Assembly (NCBI RefSeq): GCF_002153425.1
Contig: NZ_KZ119600.1
Span: forward strand, 4,812,335 to 4,873,469
Direction: 5' to 3'
DNA from: Litchfieldia alkalitelluris
Lineage (GTDB): Bacteria; Bacillota; Bacilli; Bacillales; Salisediminibacteriaceae
Length of the DNA stretch: 61,135 bases
Positions 50,142 to 61,135 of this stretch are shown in pieces. The translations under genes were made by a program, and so were the position numbers. The first letter of the stretch is position 1, and every line of letters begins with the position of its first letter. The notes below the pieces were generated by a model. That model saw only the letters and a program-made list of their open reading frames with translations. It was not told the origin of the DNA and did not search any database.

Positions 50142-50677
50142 GGTTGAGAATCGATTTGAGTCCACATTTTTCTAGAATGCGGACTGAAAGGAGGGTGTGA
50201 ACCGATTTGAGTCCACATTTTTACGAAATGCGGACTGAAAGGAGGAAGGGAAGCAATTTGAGTCCGCATTTTTCTAGAATGTGGACTGAAAAGAGGAAGG
50301 GAAGCAATTTGAGTCCGCATTTTTCTAGAATGTGGACTGAAAAGAGGAAGGGAAGCAATTTGAGTCCGCATTTTTCTAGAATGCGGACTGAAGAGAGGAA
50401 GGGAAGCAATTTGAGTCCACATTTTTCTAGAATGCGGACTGAAAAGAGGTTGAGAATCGAATTGAGTCCACATTTTCACGAAATGCGGACTGAAGAGAGG
50501 TAGTGAAGTGATTTGAGTCCACATTTTCACGAAATGAGGACTGAAAAGAAGTTGAGAATCGAATTGAGTCCACATTTTCACGAAATGCGGACTGAAAAGA
50601 GGTAGTGAAGCGATTTGAGTCCACATTTTCACGAAATGCGGACTGAAAAGAGGTAGTGAAGCGATTTGAGTCCACAT
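50142..50677 (+). repeat. 51-bp tandem array C (10 full units plus ends)
   Basis: The arm GAGTCC(A/G)CAT occurs 11 times at exact 51-bp intervals from 50158 to 50668 with no indel. Each unit is ATG(C/T)GGACT, a 24-nt purine-rich spacer, AGTCC(A/G)CAT and a 9-nt linker. Two sub-types exist: linker TTTTCTAGA mainly in the left half and TTTCACGAA in the right half. The unit aligns end to end with array A, with arm bases changed on both sides. Frames open on both strands have no binding sites. Confidence 0.95.
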
Positions 50678-50679
50678 TC

Positions 50680-50775
50680 TCAATTGCCCTACAACCACCC
50701 CAACCCCACATCCCAAATCTAGATTCACCACCCCTTCCCCCGCCCCCAACTCACCCCATCCTACCTCCTTTAAGT
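50680..50775. other. C-rich, G-poor tract after array C
   Basis: About 95 bp of strongly C-rich top strand (CCACCCCAACCCC, CCCCTTCCCCCGCCCCC) in an otherwise AT-rich genome. It has no open frame and lies between the array and the pabB promoter. It could form G-rich structures on the bottom strand. Confidence 0.6.
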
Positions 50776-50816
50776 AAGAAACACCAAAGCCACCGCGGCC
50801 CCTTGTGCTTTTCTAA

Positions 50817-50845
50817 TTGCACCAATCTTTTTCGGAAAGTATAAT
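50817..50845 (+). promoter_or_regulatory. Folate operon promoter
   Basis: TTGCAC, 17 bp, TATAAT, 37 bp before pabB. Confidence 0.72.
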
Positions 50846-50882
50846 GGGGTGAAGGTAAAAGGACAACCTGAGGTGATCAATA

Positions 50883-52325
50883 ATGACTAAAGTAGCAATT
50901 GGCTATCAAAAGCCATTGAAAGATATAACAACTAACTGGTTTAAGACATATACACATTTAGCCAAAGATGAAAGCCACCATGTTTTATTAGAGAGCGGAC
51001 GGGGTGGGAAGTATTCCATTATTGGAATGTCACCTTGGGCAGTATTAGAGGGGAAAAATTTAGAACTGACTATTCGTACAAAAGTAGGAACAGAAGTAAA
51101 AAATGGCCCCCTACTCCAATCTTTACGTGAATGGTTACAAGAAAATAGCGTAGAAAAGAATGATAAGCTTCCAGATTTTCAGGGTGGGATTATTGGACAA
51201 TTTAGCTATGACATAGTAAGGGAAATAGAAGAAATTCCTCATATGGCTGAAGATGACTTAGAAACTGCAGACTTACAGTTTTTCGCGTTTGATGAAGTAG
51301 TAGTGATTGAACACGAAAGTGATATGATTTGGTTTATTTCTGTAGTGGAAAAAGGAAATGAGGCCCTAGGGATAGAAAATCTACATGTATTAGAGAAAAA
51401 ATGGTCTGAAGTTGATCTTCAAGGTGAAGGTTGGCATCACACATATGAAGAGAAAACGGAAAGTGTCCACCGATCTTTCGATGAAGATCATTTCATGGCT
51501 GCAGTAAAAAAGACACAAGAATATATTGCTGCAGGTGATGTTTTTCAAGTGAATCTATCAGTTAGGGAAGAAAGAGAACTTAAGACTCACCCCCTTCATA
51601 TCTATGAATGTTTAAGAAGAATAAACCCTTCTCCATATATGGGGTACTTTCATACACCTGAATTACAGTATGTTGGAGGATCGCCTGAACTTCTAGTTAA
51701 GGTAAATGGTGATGAGGTTAGTACACGGCCAATCGCTGGAACAAGGTCGAGGGGGAAAACGGAAGAGGAAGATCAACAACTAGCAAATACTTTAATCGAG
51801 AACGAAAAAGAGCGTGCTGAGCATGTTATGTTGGTTGATTTAGAAAGAAATGATTTAGGTAGGGTTTGTGAATACGGCACGGTCCATGTAGATGAGTTGA
51901 TGGTCATTGAGAAATACTCCCATGTCATGCACATTGTTTCAAATGTCATTGGAAAAAAAGCTAAGAATGCAGATACAACCGATGTGATCAAGGCTACGTT
52001 TCCAGGTGGAACAATTACAGGAGCTCCAAAAATACGTACGATGGAGATCATTGAAGAATTAGAGCCTGTTCGACGAGGCATCTATACTGGTTCTCTCGGT
52101 TGGATCGGTTATAATGGTGATATGGAGTTGAACATCACGATAAGGACAATGATTGTGAAAGACGGTCAAGTTTTTGTCCAAGCGGGAGCAGGTATCGTGA
52201 TTGATTCTAACCCGAAGGCAGAGTACAAAGAATCGTTGAAAAAGGCAGCTGCCTTGTGGAAAGCAAAAGAGTTGAGTGAAGAAGAAATGAAAGAGACTAG
52301 TTTAGTTAGAGCTGAGGAGGAGTAA
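50883..52325 (+). CDS. pabB: Aminodeoxychorismate synthase, component I
   Basis: A 480-residue chorismate-utilising enzyme. The C-terminal chorismate-binding domain (about 210-465) shows the PIAGTRSRG segment, [19 protein letters not shown] and the end motif [11 protein letters not shown]. With PabA it makes 4-amino-4-deoxychorismate for folate. TrpE is a paralogue, but the adjacent pabA-pabC-sul-folB-folK genes decide for PabB. It is the first gene of the folate operon, with GAGGTGAT before ATG 50883. Confidence 0.94.
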   Translation: MTKVAIGYQKPLKDITTNWFKTYTHLAKDESHHVLLESGRGGKYSIIGMSPWAVLEGKNLELTIRTKVGTEVKNGPLLQSLREWLQENSVEKNDKLPDFQGGIIGQFSYDIVREIEEIPHMAEDDLETADLQFFAFDEVVVIEHESDMIWFISVVEKGNEALGIENLHVLEKKWSEVDLQGEGWHHTYEEKTESVHRSFDEDHFMAAVKKTQEYIAAGDVFQVNLSVREERELKTHPLHIYECLRRINPSPYMGYFHTPELQYVGGSPELLVKVNGDEVSTRPIAGTRSRGKTEEEDQQLANTLIENEKERAEHVMLVDLERNDLGRVCEYGTVHVDELMVIEKYSHVMHIVSNVIGKKAKNADTTDVIKATFPGGTITGAPKIRTMEIIEELEPVRRGIYTGSLGWIGYNGDMELNITIRTMIVKDGQVFVQAGAGIVIDSNPKAEYKESLKKAAALWKAKELSEEEMKETSLVRAEEE

Positions 52326-52327
52326 AA

Positions 52328-52924
52328 ATGATATTAATGATTGATAACTATGATTCATTTACTTACAATCTTGTCCAATACCTAGGGGAAATGGGACAGG
52401 AGTTAGTAGTAAAGCGTAATGACAAGATTACCGTTGATGAAATTAGGGAGATGAATCCAAAGTATATTATGATATCTCCTGGACCGTGCACACCTAATGA
52501 AGCAGGAATTAGCTTGGATGTGATTGAACAATTTGCTGGGAAGATTCCTATATTAGGTGTTTGCCTTGGACACCAGTCTATCGCTCAAGTTTTTGGCGGA
52601 GATGTAGTAAGGGCAGAAAGACTTATGCATGGGAAAACATCAGACATAACGCATGACAACAAGACAATCTTTAAAGGGGTAGATCATCCTTTTACTGCGA
52701 CGAGGTATCATTCGTTAATTGTAAAACGTGAGACACTCCCGAACTGCTTTGAGATATCTGCAGAGACAGAAGAAGGGGAGATCATGGCAATTCGACATAA
52801 AGCGTTAGCTGTTGAAGGTGTTCAATTTCACCCTGAGTCAATCATGACTGGTGCAGGAAAACAACTATTGCGTAATTTCTTAGAGGAATATAAGGAGATG
52901 GATCAAACATGTACCTCTACATGA
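52328..52924 (+). CDS. pabA: Glutamine amidotransferase, PabA/TrpG
   Basis: A 198-residue class I amidotransferase. The catalytic triad is Cys79 (GVCLGHQ), His168 and Glu170 (FHPE). In B. subtilis this subunit serves both PabB and TrpE, so a dual role is expected; no trpG is seen in the window. It starts 2 bp after pabB and its last 16 nt overlap pabC. Confidence 0.95.
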   Translation: MILMIDNYDSFTYNLVQYLGEMGQELVVKRNDKITVDEIREMNPKYIMISPGPCTPNEAGISLDVIEQFAGKIPILGVCLGHQSIAQVFGGDVVRAERLMHGKTSDITHDNKTIFKGVDHPFTATRYHSLIVKRETLPNCFEISAETEEGEIMAIRHKALAVEGVQFHPESIMTGAGKQLLRNFLEEYKEMDQTCTST

Positions 52925-53772
52925 ATGGCAGAATTGCCCATGAAGATGATATAAGGGTATCTCCTTTTGATCACGGTTTTTTATATGGACTTGGTTTATT
53001 TGAGACGTTTCGCACATACAATGGTCATCCGTTTTTATTGGATGACCATTTTCATCGATTGAGGGAAAGTGCTGGGATGGTAAATATACAGTTTCCTTCA
53101 TTTGAACGCGAAGAAATATTAGACACAATAAAACAACTACTAAACGTAAATAATTTAGTTGATGGTTATTTTCGCTGGAATATTTCCGCAGGTGATAAAG
53201 GTGTCGGATTATATACAGACTTATATACAGAACCTAATACGATCGTTTATGTGAAGGCACTTCCGCCAAACGTGGATGAGAAAAAAGGTGTCATTCTTGA
53301 ACAGAGAAGAAACACTCCTGAAGGGCAGAAACGTTTAAAGTCACACCATTACTTAAATAATGTTTTAGGAAAAAGGGAAGTTGGATCGAATCCTAATGTT
53401 GAGGGGATATTCCTTACTGAGGAAGGTCATGTTTCAGAAGGAGTAGTATCCAATATTTTTTGGTGGAAAAATAAAACGCTTTTTACACCAAGTAATGAAG
53501 CAGGTGGCCTAGACGGAATAACGAAACAATTCCTTATTACTTTGGCTCAGAAACAGCAGCTGGGCGTAGAAGAGGGTCTTTATCCAGTGGACGAGTTGTT
53601 ACAAGCAGATGAGGTTTTCGCTACAAACTCTATTCAGGAAATAGTGCCCCTTTCAAGCATAGAACATCGTGTTTTTCCAGGGAAAAAAGGGGTTATTACG
53701 AAGCTATTGAGAGAGGAATACGCAAAACGAACTTCCATGCTTTGGAGTGCGAAAGAGCTGAAGGGAGAGTAA
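52909..53772 (+). CDS. pabC: 4-amino-4-deoxychorismate lyase
   Basis: A 287-residue fold-type IV PLP enzyme that yields p-aminobenzoate and pyruvate. The PLP lysine is Lys144 in [27 protein letters not shown] (about 18-35) is the family start signature. ATG 52909 overlaps pabA by 16 nt; ATG 52921 is an alternative four codons later. The stop overlaps the sul start (TAATG). Confidence 0.94.
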   Translation: MYLYMNGRIAHEDDIRVSPFDHGFLYGLGLFETFRTYNGHPFLLDDHFHRLRESAGMVNIQFPSFEREEILDTIKQLLNVNNLVDGYFRWNISAGDKGVGLYTDLYTEPNTIVYVKALPPNVDEKKGVILEQRRNTPEGQKRLKSHHYLNNVLGKREVGSNPNVEGIFLTEEGHVSEGVVSNIFWWKNKTLFTPSNEAGGLDGITKQFLITLAQKQQLGVEEGLYPVDELLQADEVFATNSIQEIVPLSSIEHRVFPGKKGVITKLLREEYAKRTSMLWSAKELKGE

Positions 53773-54620
53773 TGACAATGAATAAGAATCAAAAGGTTGC
53801 TTGGGATAAATACATACTAGATTTTTCTAAAAAAACATACGTCATGGGCATATTAAATGTGACGCCAGATTCGTTTTCAGATGGTGGCCAATATAATGGT
53901 TCTGAAACAGCCGTCGAGCATGCATTAAAAATGGTGGAGGAAGGTGCCACTATTATAGATATTGGAGGGGAATCTACTCGCCCGGGCTCAGAAAAGGTTG
54001 CTGAGGATGAGGAATTAAATCGAGTGTTGGAGCCTATAAAAGCAGTACGTTCAGCCGTTGATGTACCCATTTCCATCGACACTTATAAATCAAGTGTGGC
54101 TGAAAAGGCTATTCAAGCTGGAGCAAACATCATCAATGATGTCTGGGGGGCAAAGGCCGACCCGGAAATTGCATCTGTAGCTGCTCGATACGATGTTCCC
54201 ATTATCTTAACCCACAATAGGGAAAACACGGATTACACAAATCTAATGGACGATATTGTAAAGGATTTGGAAGAGAGCATTCAAATATGTCTTCGTGCAG
54301 GTGTTGCAGAAGAAAAAATCATATTAGACCCAGGCATTGGGTTTGCTAAAACGTACGAACAAAATGTTCTAGTCATGAGATATTTAGAGAGAATATCAGA
54401 AATGGGCTACCCTGTTTTATTAGGGACATCTAGGAAGTCGATCATTGCTAAAACACTAAATTTACCTGTTGACCAACGAATGGAAGGTACGGGTGCTACA
54501 GTATGCTTAGGCATACAAAAGGGCTGCGGGATTGTACGTGTTCATGATGTACTGGAGATTAGCAGGATGGTAAAAATGATGGATGTCATGCTAGGAAAAG
54601 AAGAAATTCCTAAGGTTTAA
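53772..54620 (+). CDS. sul: Dihydropteroate synthase
   Basis: A 282-residue TIM-barrel enzyme joining pABA to the pterin diphosphate, the target of sulfonamides. It has MGILNVTPDSFSDGG (about 22-36), GGESTRPGS (about 64-72) and the late GTSRKS segment. ATG 53772 overlaps the pabC stop by one base; ATG 53778 is also possible since GGGAG is close. Confidence 0.96.
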   Translation: MTMNKNQKVAWDKYILDFSKKTYVMGILNVTPDSFSDGGQYNGSETAVEHALKMVEEGATIIDIGGESTRPGSEKVAEDEELNRVLEPIKAVRSAVDVPISIDTYKSSVAEKAIQAGANIINDVWGAKADPEIASVAARYDVPIILTHNRENTDYTNLMDDIVKDLEESIQICLRAGVAEEKIILDPGIGFAKTYEQNVLVMRYLERISEMGYPVLLGTSRKSIIAKTLNLPVDQRMEGTGATVCLGIQKGCGIVRVHDVLEISRMVKMMDVMLGKEEIPKV

Positions 54621-54638
54621 AAAGGGGGAGTGTAGGAA

Positions 54639-55004
54639 ATGGATCGAATTTTTTTAAATGGAATGGCGTTTTATGGCTACCACGGGGTGTTTAGTGAAGA
54701 GAATAAGTTGGGTCAGCGCTTTTTCGTAGATGTGATATTAGAGATGGATACTCGCCCGGCTGGTATGACAGATGATCTTTCTAAAACAGTTAACTATGCT
54801 GAGGTATATGGCCTAGTGAAGGATGTTATGGAAGGGGAACCGGTCAATTTGGTAGAGACATTAACGGAAAAAATTGCAGATGCTACCCTAACCCAGTTTT
54901 CCATCATAAGTGCAGTGACTGTAAAAGTTATTAAGCCTAATCCCCCAATTCCTGGTCACTATGACTCTGTTGCGGTGGAAATTAGAAGGGAAAGAATAGT
55001 GTGA
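54639..55004 (+). CDS. folB: Dihydroneopterin aldolase
   Basis: A 121-residue enzyme cleaving dihydroneopterin to the hydroxymethyl pterin. MDRIFLNGMAFYGYHGVFSEE at the start and VKVIKPNPPIPGHYDSVAVE near the end are typical, with the conserved Lys in KPNPP. It overlaps folK by 4 nt (GTGA). Confidence 0.96.
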   Translation: MDRIFLNGMAFYGYHGVFSEENKLGQRFFVDVILEMDTRPAGMTDDLSKTVNYAEVYGLVKDVMEGEPVNLVETLTEKIADATLTQFSIISAVTVKVIKPNPPIPGHYDSVAVEIRRERIV

Positions 55005-55528
55005 GGGAAAATATAGCCTATATATCACTAGGGTCTAATATAGAGGATCGCTATGAACATTTAGTGGGGGCTGTTAGGAGACTAGGTGATATGAAACAGG
55101 TGGAAATTGTTAGCCAATCATCTATATACGAAACAGACCCTGTAGGTTATACTGAGCAGGCACCTTTCTTAAACATGGTAATTAAAATAACGACTAGTTT
55201 TTCTCCAGAAGAGTTATTAAATGTGACACAAGAAATAGAACAAACTGGTGGCCGGACCAAAACATTCCGGTGGGGGCCAAGGGCTATTGACCTTGACATT
55301 TTACTGTTTAACAACGAAAATATTAAATTGGAACATTTACAGATTCCACACCCACGTATGTTAGAGCGTGGCTTTGTGTTAATTCCATTAAAAGAATTAG
55401 AACCAAATTATATTTTTAACAATGGTAAAACCATTGCGTCATATATTGACCAATTAGATGATAAAGAGGGTGTACACAGATGGAAGAGCTCTTATGGGGA
55501 AGAAGGATCCGAGCTTTTCGAAAACTAA
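55001..55528 (+). CDS. folK: HPPK, 2-amino-4-hydroxy-6-hydroxymethyldihydropteridine diphosphokinase
   Basis: A 175-residue pyrophosphokinase. The YISLGSNIEDR start and the FRWGPRAIDLDILLF signature (about 87-101) with catalytic acids are present. GTG 55001 overlaps folB. The last 49 nt overlap yazB in another frame. Confidence 0.96.
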   Translation: MRENIAYISLGSNIEDRYEHLVGAVRRLGDMKQVEIVSQSSIYETDPVGYTEQAPFLNMVIKITTSFSPEELLNVTQEIEQTGGRTKTFRWGPRAIDLDILLFNNENIKLEHLQIPHPRMLERGFVLIPLKELEPNYIFNNGKTIASYIDQLDDKEGVHRWKSSYGEEGSELFEN

Positions 55529-55686
55529 AAGGATACACGCAAGAGGAATTTGCGAGGCTCCTCGGTATATCAGTTTCTGTTTTAGGTGAAATTGAGCGAG
55601 GGAACCGAAAACCATCCGATGAGTTTTTGAACAATGTTACTTCCGTTTTAGGTGTTACGTTTGAGGAGTTAACGTCGATTAAATAA
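55480..55686 (+). CDS. yazB: XRE-family DNA-binding protein YazB
   Basis: A 68-residue protein made of one helix-turn-helix domain (RRIRAFRKLKGYTQEEFARLL, SVSVLGEIERGNRKPS). It sits inside the folate operon in B. subtilis too. Its target is unknown. GAGGGTG precedes ATG 55480, which lies within folK; the overlap suggests coupled translation. Confidence 0.92.
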   Translation: MEELLWGRRIRAFRKLKGYTQEEFARLLGISVSVLGEIERGNRKPSDEFLNNVTSVLGVTFEELTSIK

Positions 55687-55705
55687 AAAAGTTGAGGTGA
55701 GCAAC

Positions 55706-56725
55706 ATGTTGAAAATAGGAGATATACACATGAAAAATCAAGTTGTTCTTGCTCCTATGGCAGGCGTATGTAATCCTGCATTTCGCCTAATTGCCAAAGA
55801 GTTTGGTGCTGGCCTCGTATGTGCAGAGATGGTTAGTGATAAAGCGATCGTTCATAAAAACGAGCAATCATTAAAGATGCTTTATGTAGATGAGCGGGAA
55901 AAACCATTAAGCTTACAAATATTTGGTGGTAATAAGGACACGTTAGTTGAAGCTGCAAAGGTAGTTGATAAACAAACGAATGCAGACATTATTGATATAA
56001 ATATGGGATGTCCGGTACCAAAAATTACGAAATGTGATGCTGGTGCAAGATGGCTATTAGAACCTAATAAAATATACGAAATGGTTTCCTATGTTGTGGA
56101 AGCTGTAGATAAACCAGTCACTGTAAAGATGAGAATTGGTTGGGATGAAGATCATATTTTTGCTGTAGAAAATGCAAAAGCAGTGGAACGGGCAGGAGGG
56201 AAAGCTGTTGCCGTTCATGGCCGTACACGTGTTCAAATGTACGAAGGAACAGCGAACTGGGACATTATTAAAGATGTTAAAGATGCTGTAAGTATTCCTG
56301 TCATAGGAAATGGAGACGTGAAAACTCCGGAAGATGCAAAGAGGATGATCGATACAACAGGAGTAGATGGCGTGATGATTGGTAGGGCGGCCCTTGGAAA
56401 CCCATGGATGCTTTACCGAACGATCCGTTATCTTGAGACGGGAGAAAATATTCCTGAGCCTTCTTATAAAGAGAAAATGGAGGTTTGTATCCTTCATATG
56501 GATCGACTTGTTGCATTAAAAGGGGAAAGTGTAGCTATTCGTGAGATGAGAAAGCACGCAGCATGGTATATTAAAGGCATGCAAGGAGCAGCAAGAGTTC
56601 GTGACATTATTAATTCAACTACAACTAGGGACGCATTAGCTGAAGCACTGTATTCTTTCGCTGAAGAACAAGATGACGATAATTTTGTAAAAAGCTATAC
56701 GAAAAGCACAGCAGTGGCCCAATGA
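55706..56725 (+). CDS. dusB: tRNA-dihydrouridine synthase DusB-type (YacF)
   Basis: A 339-residue FMN-dependent tRNA reductase. LAPMAGVCNPAFR (about 15-27), the catalytic cysteine Cys102 in NMGCPVPK, VKMRIGWDE and GVMIGRAALGNPW follow in order. ATG 55706 follows GAGGTG; an in-frame GTG at 55697 is inside that binding site. It closes the folate operon and has a terminator. Confidence 0.95.
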   Translation: MLKIGDIHMKNQVVLAPMAGVCNPAFRLIAKEFGAGLVCAEMVSDKAIVHKNEQSLKMLYVDEREKPLSLQIFGGNKDTLVEAAKVVDKQTNADIIDINMGCPVPKITKCDAGARWLLEPNKIYEMVSYVVEAVDKPVTVKMRIGWDEDHIFAVENAKAVERAGGKAVAVHGRTRVQMYEGTANWDIIKDVKDAVSIPVIGNGDVKTPEDAKRMIDTTGVDGVMIGRAALGNPWMLYRTIRYLETGENIPEPSYKEKMEVCILHMDRLVALKGESVAIREMRKHAAWYIKGMQGAARVRDIINSTTTRDALAEALYSFAEEQDDDNFVKSYTKSTAVAQ

Positions 56726-56773
56726 ATTTGACATAAGGTAGTAACTTTCCTATAATACCTCTGAGAATAAGAT

Positions 56774-56806
56774 AAAACTGCCAGTGTAATACTGGCAGTT
56801 TTCTTC
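56774..56806 (+). terminator. dusB terminator
   Basis: AAAACTGCCAGT pairs with ACTGGCAGTTTT around GTAAT, followed by CTTCTTC. Confidence 0.88.
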
Positions 56807-58646
<1,840 letters not shown>

Positions 58647-58655
58647 GTTATTAGT

Positions 58656-58694
58656 GGTATGGAGGGTGTGATTTATCCTGCATACCTTTTTTTA
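58656..58694 (+). terminator. lysS terminator
   Basis: GGTATG..AGG pairs with CCT.CATACC, followed by TTTTTTTATTTTT. Confidence 0.85.
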
Positions 58695-58950
58695 TTTTTC
58701 GACTTGGATTAGTTCTAATGAATCTCCGAAAAAATTAGCATGTATATTCAACAGTTATATAAGGCCAGTAAAAATAATGGCGTAAATTGATATAAAGTAA
58801 GTTATTAGTTACACATGATAGGGTATATTAAAGTATGTATTAGGTAATTAAATATAATGGTGATAATTGGTTAAACAGTCGAATAACCCATCATATTAGT
58901 GTTTGTAGGAGCTCCCCTCTTATTTAAACTTGAATTTTTGTAAAAGGGGG
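58695..58950. other. AT-rich leader region of the second rRNA operon
   Basis: No gene seen. A CCCCTCTT / AAGAGGGG-like inverted repeat (about 58914-58950) ends at the strong AAAAGGGGG that precedes a mini-ORF. Confidence 0.5.
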
Positions 58951-58955
58951 TTGCT

Positions 58956-59012
58956 ATGGGTGTTTCAAGATGTTATATTATTATTCGTCGCCAAAACAGG
59001 CGGATAAATTAG
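58956..59012 (+). CDS. Candidate 18-residue mini-ORF before rRNA promoters
   Basis: An ATG follows the unusually strong AAAAGGGGG by 5 nt and encodes an 18-residue basic peptide ending in RRQNRRIN. There is no family assignment. The frame also overlaps a possible upstream rRNA promoter (TATTAT at 58976-58981), so it may be fortuitous. Confidence 0.3.
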   Translation: MGVSRCYIIIRRQNRRIN

Positions 59013-59036
59013 TACCTTTTATATTAATAAAAAGTC

Positions 59037-59065
59037 TTGACGAATAACAGATCAAATGTTATTAT
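59037..59065 (+). promoter_or_regulatory. rRNA operon promoter P1
   Basis: TTGACG, 17 bp, TATTAT. The predicted initiation region reads GTCGCCAAAACA, which also occurs 85 bp upstream at 58987 after another TATTAT, hinting at a further weaker promoter. Confidence 0.85.
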
Positions 59066-59111
59066 ATTCAAGTCGCCAAAACAACGACAACAAAACTTTT
59101 TGAAAAAAGTG

Positions 59112-59140
59112 TTGACATGAAATTGACGTTTTGGTATGAT
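59112..59140 (+). promoter_or_regulatory. rRNA operon promoter P2
   Basis: TTGACA, 17 bp, TATGAT, followed by a boxA-like region (CCTTTGAAAACTAAAC at about 59180). Tandem promoters are usual for Bacillus rrn operons. Confidence 0.88.
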
Positions 59141-59313
59141 ATAAAAGTTGCTGTTAAAACAGTAACGAAATGATATTGACCTTTGAAAACTAAACAAAAA
59201 GCCAAACGAAGTGGGATAAGAAGTTATTTCATATTTTATGAAGTAATGAAGAATATCCCGTCAATGAATTACAAAATTAGCCAGATGAAAATCTGCAGCT
59301 AGACATCAAACAC

Positions 59314-60873
<1,560 letters not shown>

Positions 60874-61135
60874 AGGAGCTCAAAAGGCTCATACCTTTTT
60901 AAAAAACTTCGTTTTGGTACTTTTTGTTTAGTTTTGAGAGGTCATACTCTCAAGACGCTTTTTTCTTCTTATGAAGAAAAGGGATTTAAGGAACTTCGGT
61001 TAAAACCGTCACATCCTGTGACAACACCGAAGCTAGCACATCCTGTGCGTCGTTGTCCTTTGAAAACTAGATAACACAAGATTGATAAGAAACACTGGTT
61101 AACTTATTTGAAAAGCCTATGCTTTTTGAAGAGTT
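60874..61135 (+). other. 16S-23S internal transcribed spacer (partial)
   Basis: No tRNA-Ile or tRNA-Ala is present in the visible 262 bp. It has TTTTCTTC/GAAGAAAA, a CTTCGGT/ACCGAAG stem enclosing the mini-hairpin GTCACATCCTGTGAC, then GCACATCCTGTGC, and ends with the conserved GTCCTTTGAAAACTAG near 61055. These are probable processing or antitermination elements. Confidence 0.85.

Noticed and set aside
50084-50749. A 221-codon minus-strand frame and smaller frames across array C as genes
   Set aside because: Same reasoning as array B; the frame begins in the C-rich tract without a binding site.
50883-52924. trpE-trpG instead of pabB-pabA
   Set aside because: The downstream pabC, sul, folB and folK genes and the B. 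subtilis gene order identify the folate operon.
60874-61135. tRNA genes in the 16S-23S spacer
   Set aside because: No cloverleaf or T-loop GTTCRA pattern with correct spacing was found in the visible part.

Overview
The window is a chromosomal segment of a low-G+C, endospore-forming Firmicute of the family Bacillaceae. The gene order follows the origin-proximal region of the Bacillus subtilis chromosome (csfB/yaaO to lysS) almost gene for gene. It is framed by two rRNA operons: the 3' end of a 23S gene plus 5S at the left edge, and the promoters, complete 16S and start of the 16S-23S spacer of the next operon at the right edge. Sporulation genes (csfB, yabG, sspF, spoVG, fin, spoVT, yabP, yabQ, spoIIE) establish a spore former. 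Genus is not decided by the sequence.

Layout. (1) 1-620: end of an rRNA operon and its terminator. (2) 620-2150: accessory patch with a decayed interspersed repeat, a short 51-bp tandem array and an APH-fold kinase, closed by a second terminator resembling the rRNA one. (3) 2.2-9.6 kb: csfB, the yaaO-tmk-darA-holB-ricT-yabA group and trmN6-yazA-rsmI. (4) 9.6-13.7 kb: abrB (minus strand, Spo0A box over its leader), a Met T-box and metS, tatD. (5) 14-24.7 kb: yabE, rnmV-ksgA, yabG, veg, sspF, ispE, purR, spoVG, glmU-prs, ctc. (6) 24.8-30.2 kb: pth, fin, mfd, spoVT. (7) 30.3-31.1 kb: 51-bp tandem array. (8) 31.2-36.6 kb: yabM-yabN-rqcP-yabP-yabQ-divIC and yabR. (9) 37.1-48 kb: spoIIE, yabS-yabT, a split ThrE-type transporter pair, tilS-hprT-ftsH-coaX-hslO. 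(10) 49.1-56.7 kb: cysK, a third 51-bp array, and the folate operon pabB-pabA-pabC-sul-folB-folK-yazB-dusB. (11) lysS and the second rRNA operon.

Regulatory sites can be read at many genes: sigma-A promoters with 17-18 bp spacing (veg x2, metS, yabE, rrn P1/P2, pabB, cysK), sigma-H at spoVG, sigma-B at ctc, sigma-F/G at csfB and fin, a 22-bp-spaced Spo0A-type promoter at spoIIE, paired PurBox-like sites at purR, and a Met-specific T-box at metS.

The least explained content is non-coding. Three separate intergenic loci carry tandem arrays whose unit is exactly 51 bp (815-1006, 30353-31068, 50142-50677). All share one architecture, arm / purine-rich spacer / complementary arm / linker. Arm sequences differ between loci but stay complementary, and each array lies between a terminator and the next gene. 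They look like one family of structured short tandem repeats propagating through the genome. Separate long interspersed repeats, bounded by direct repeats, occur at 17995-18202, 36625-36811 and 39659-40008; a part of the last is also present, inverted, at 655-780.
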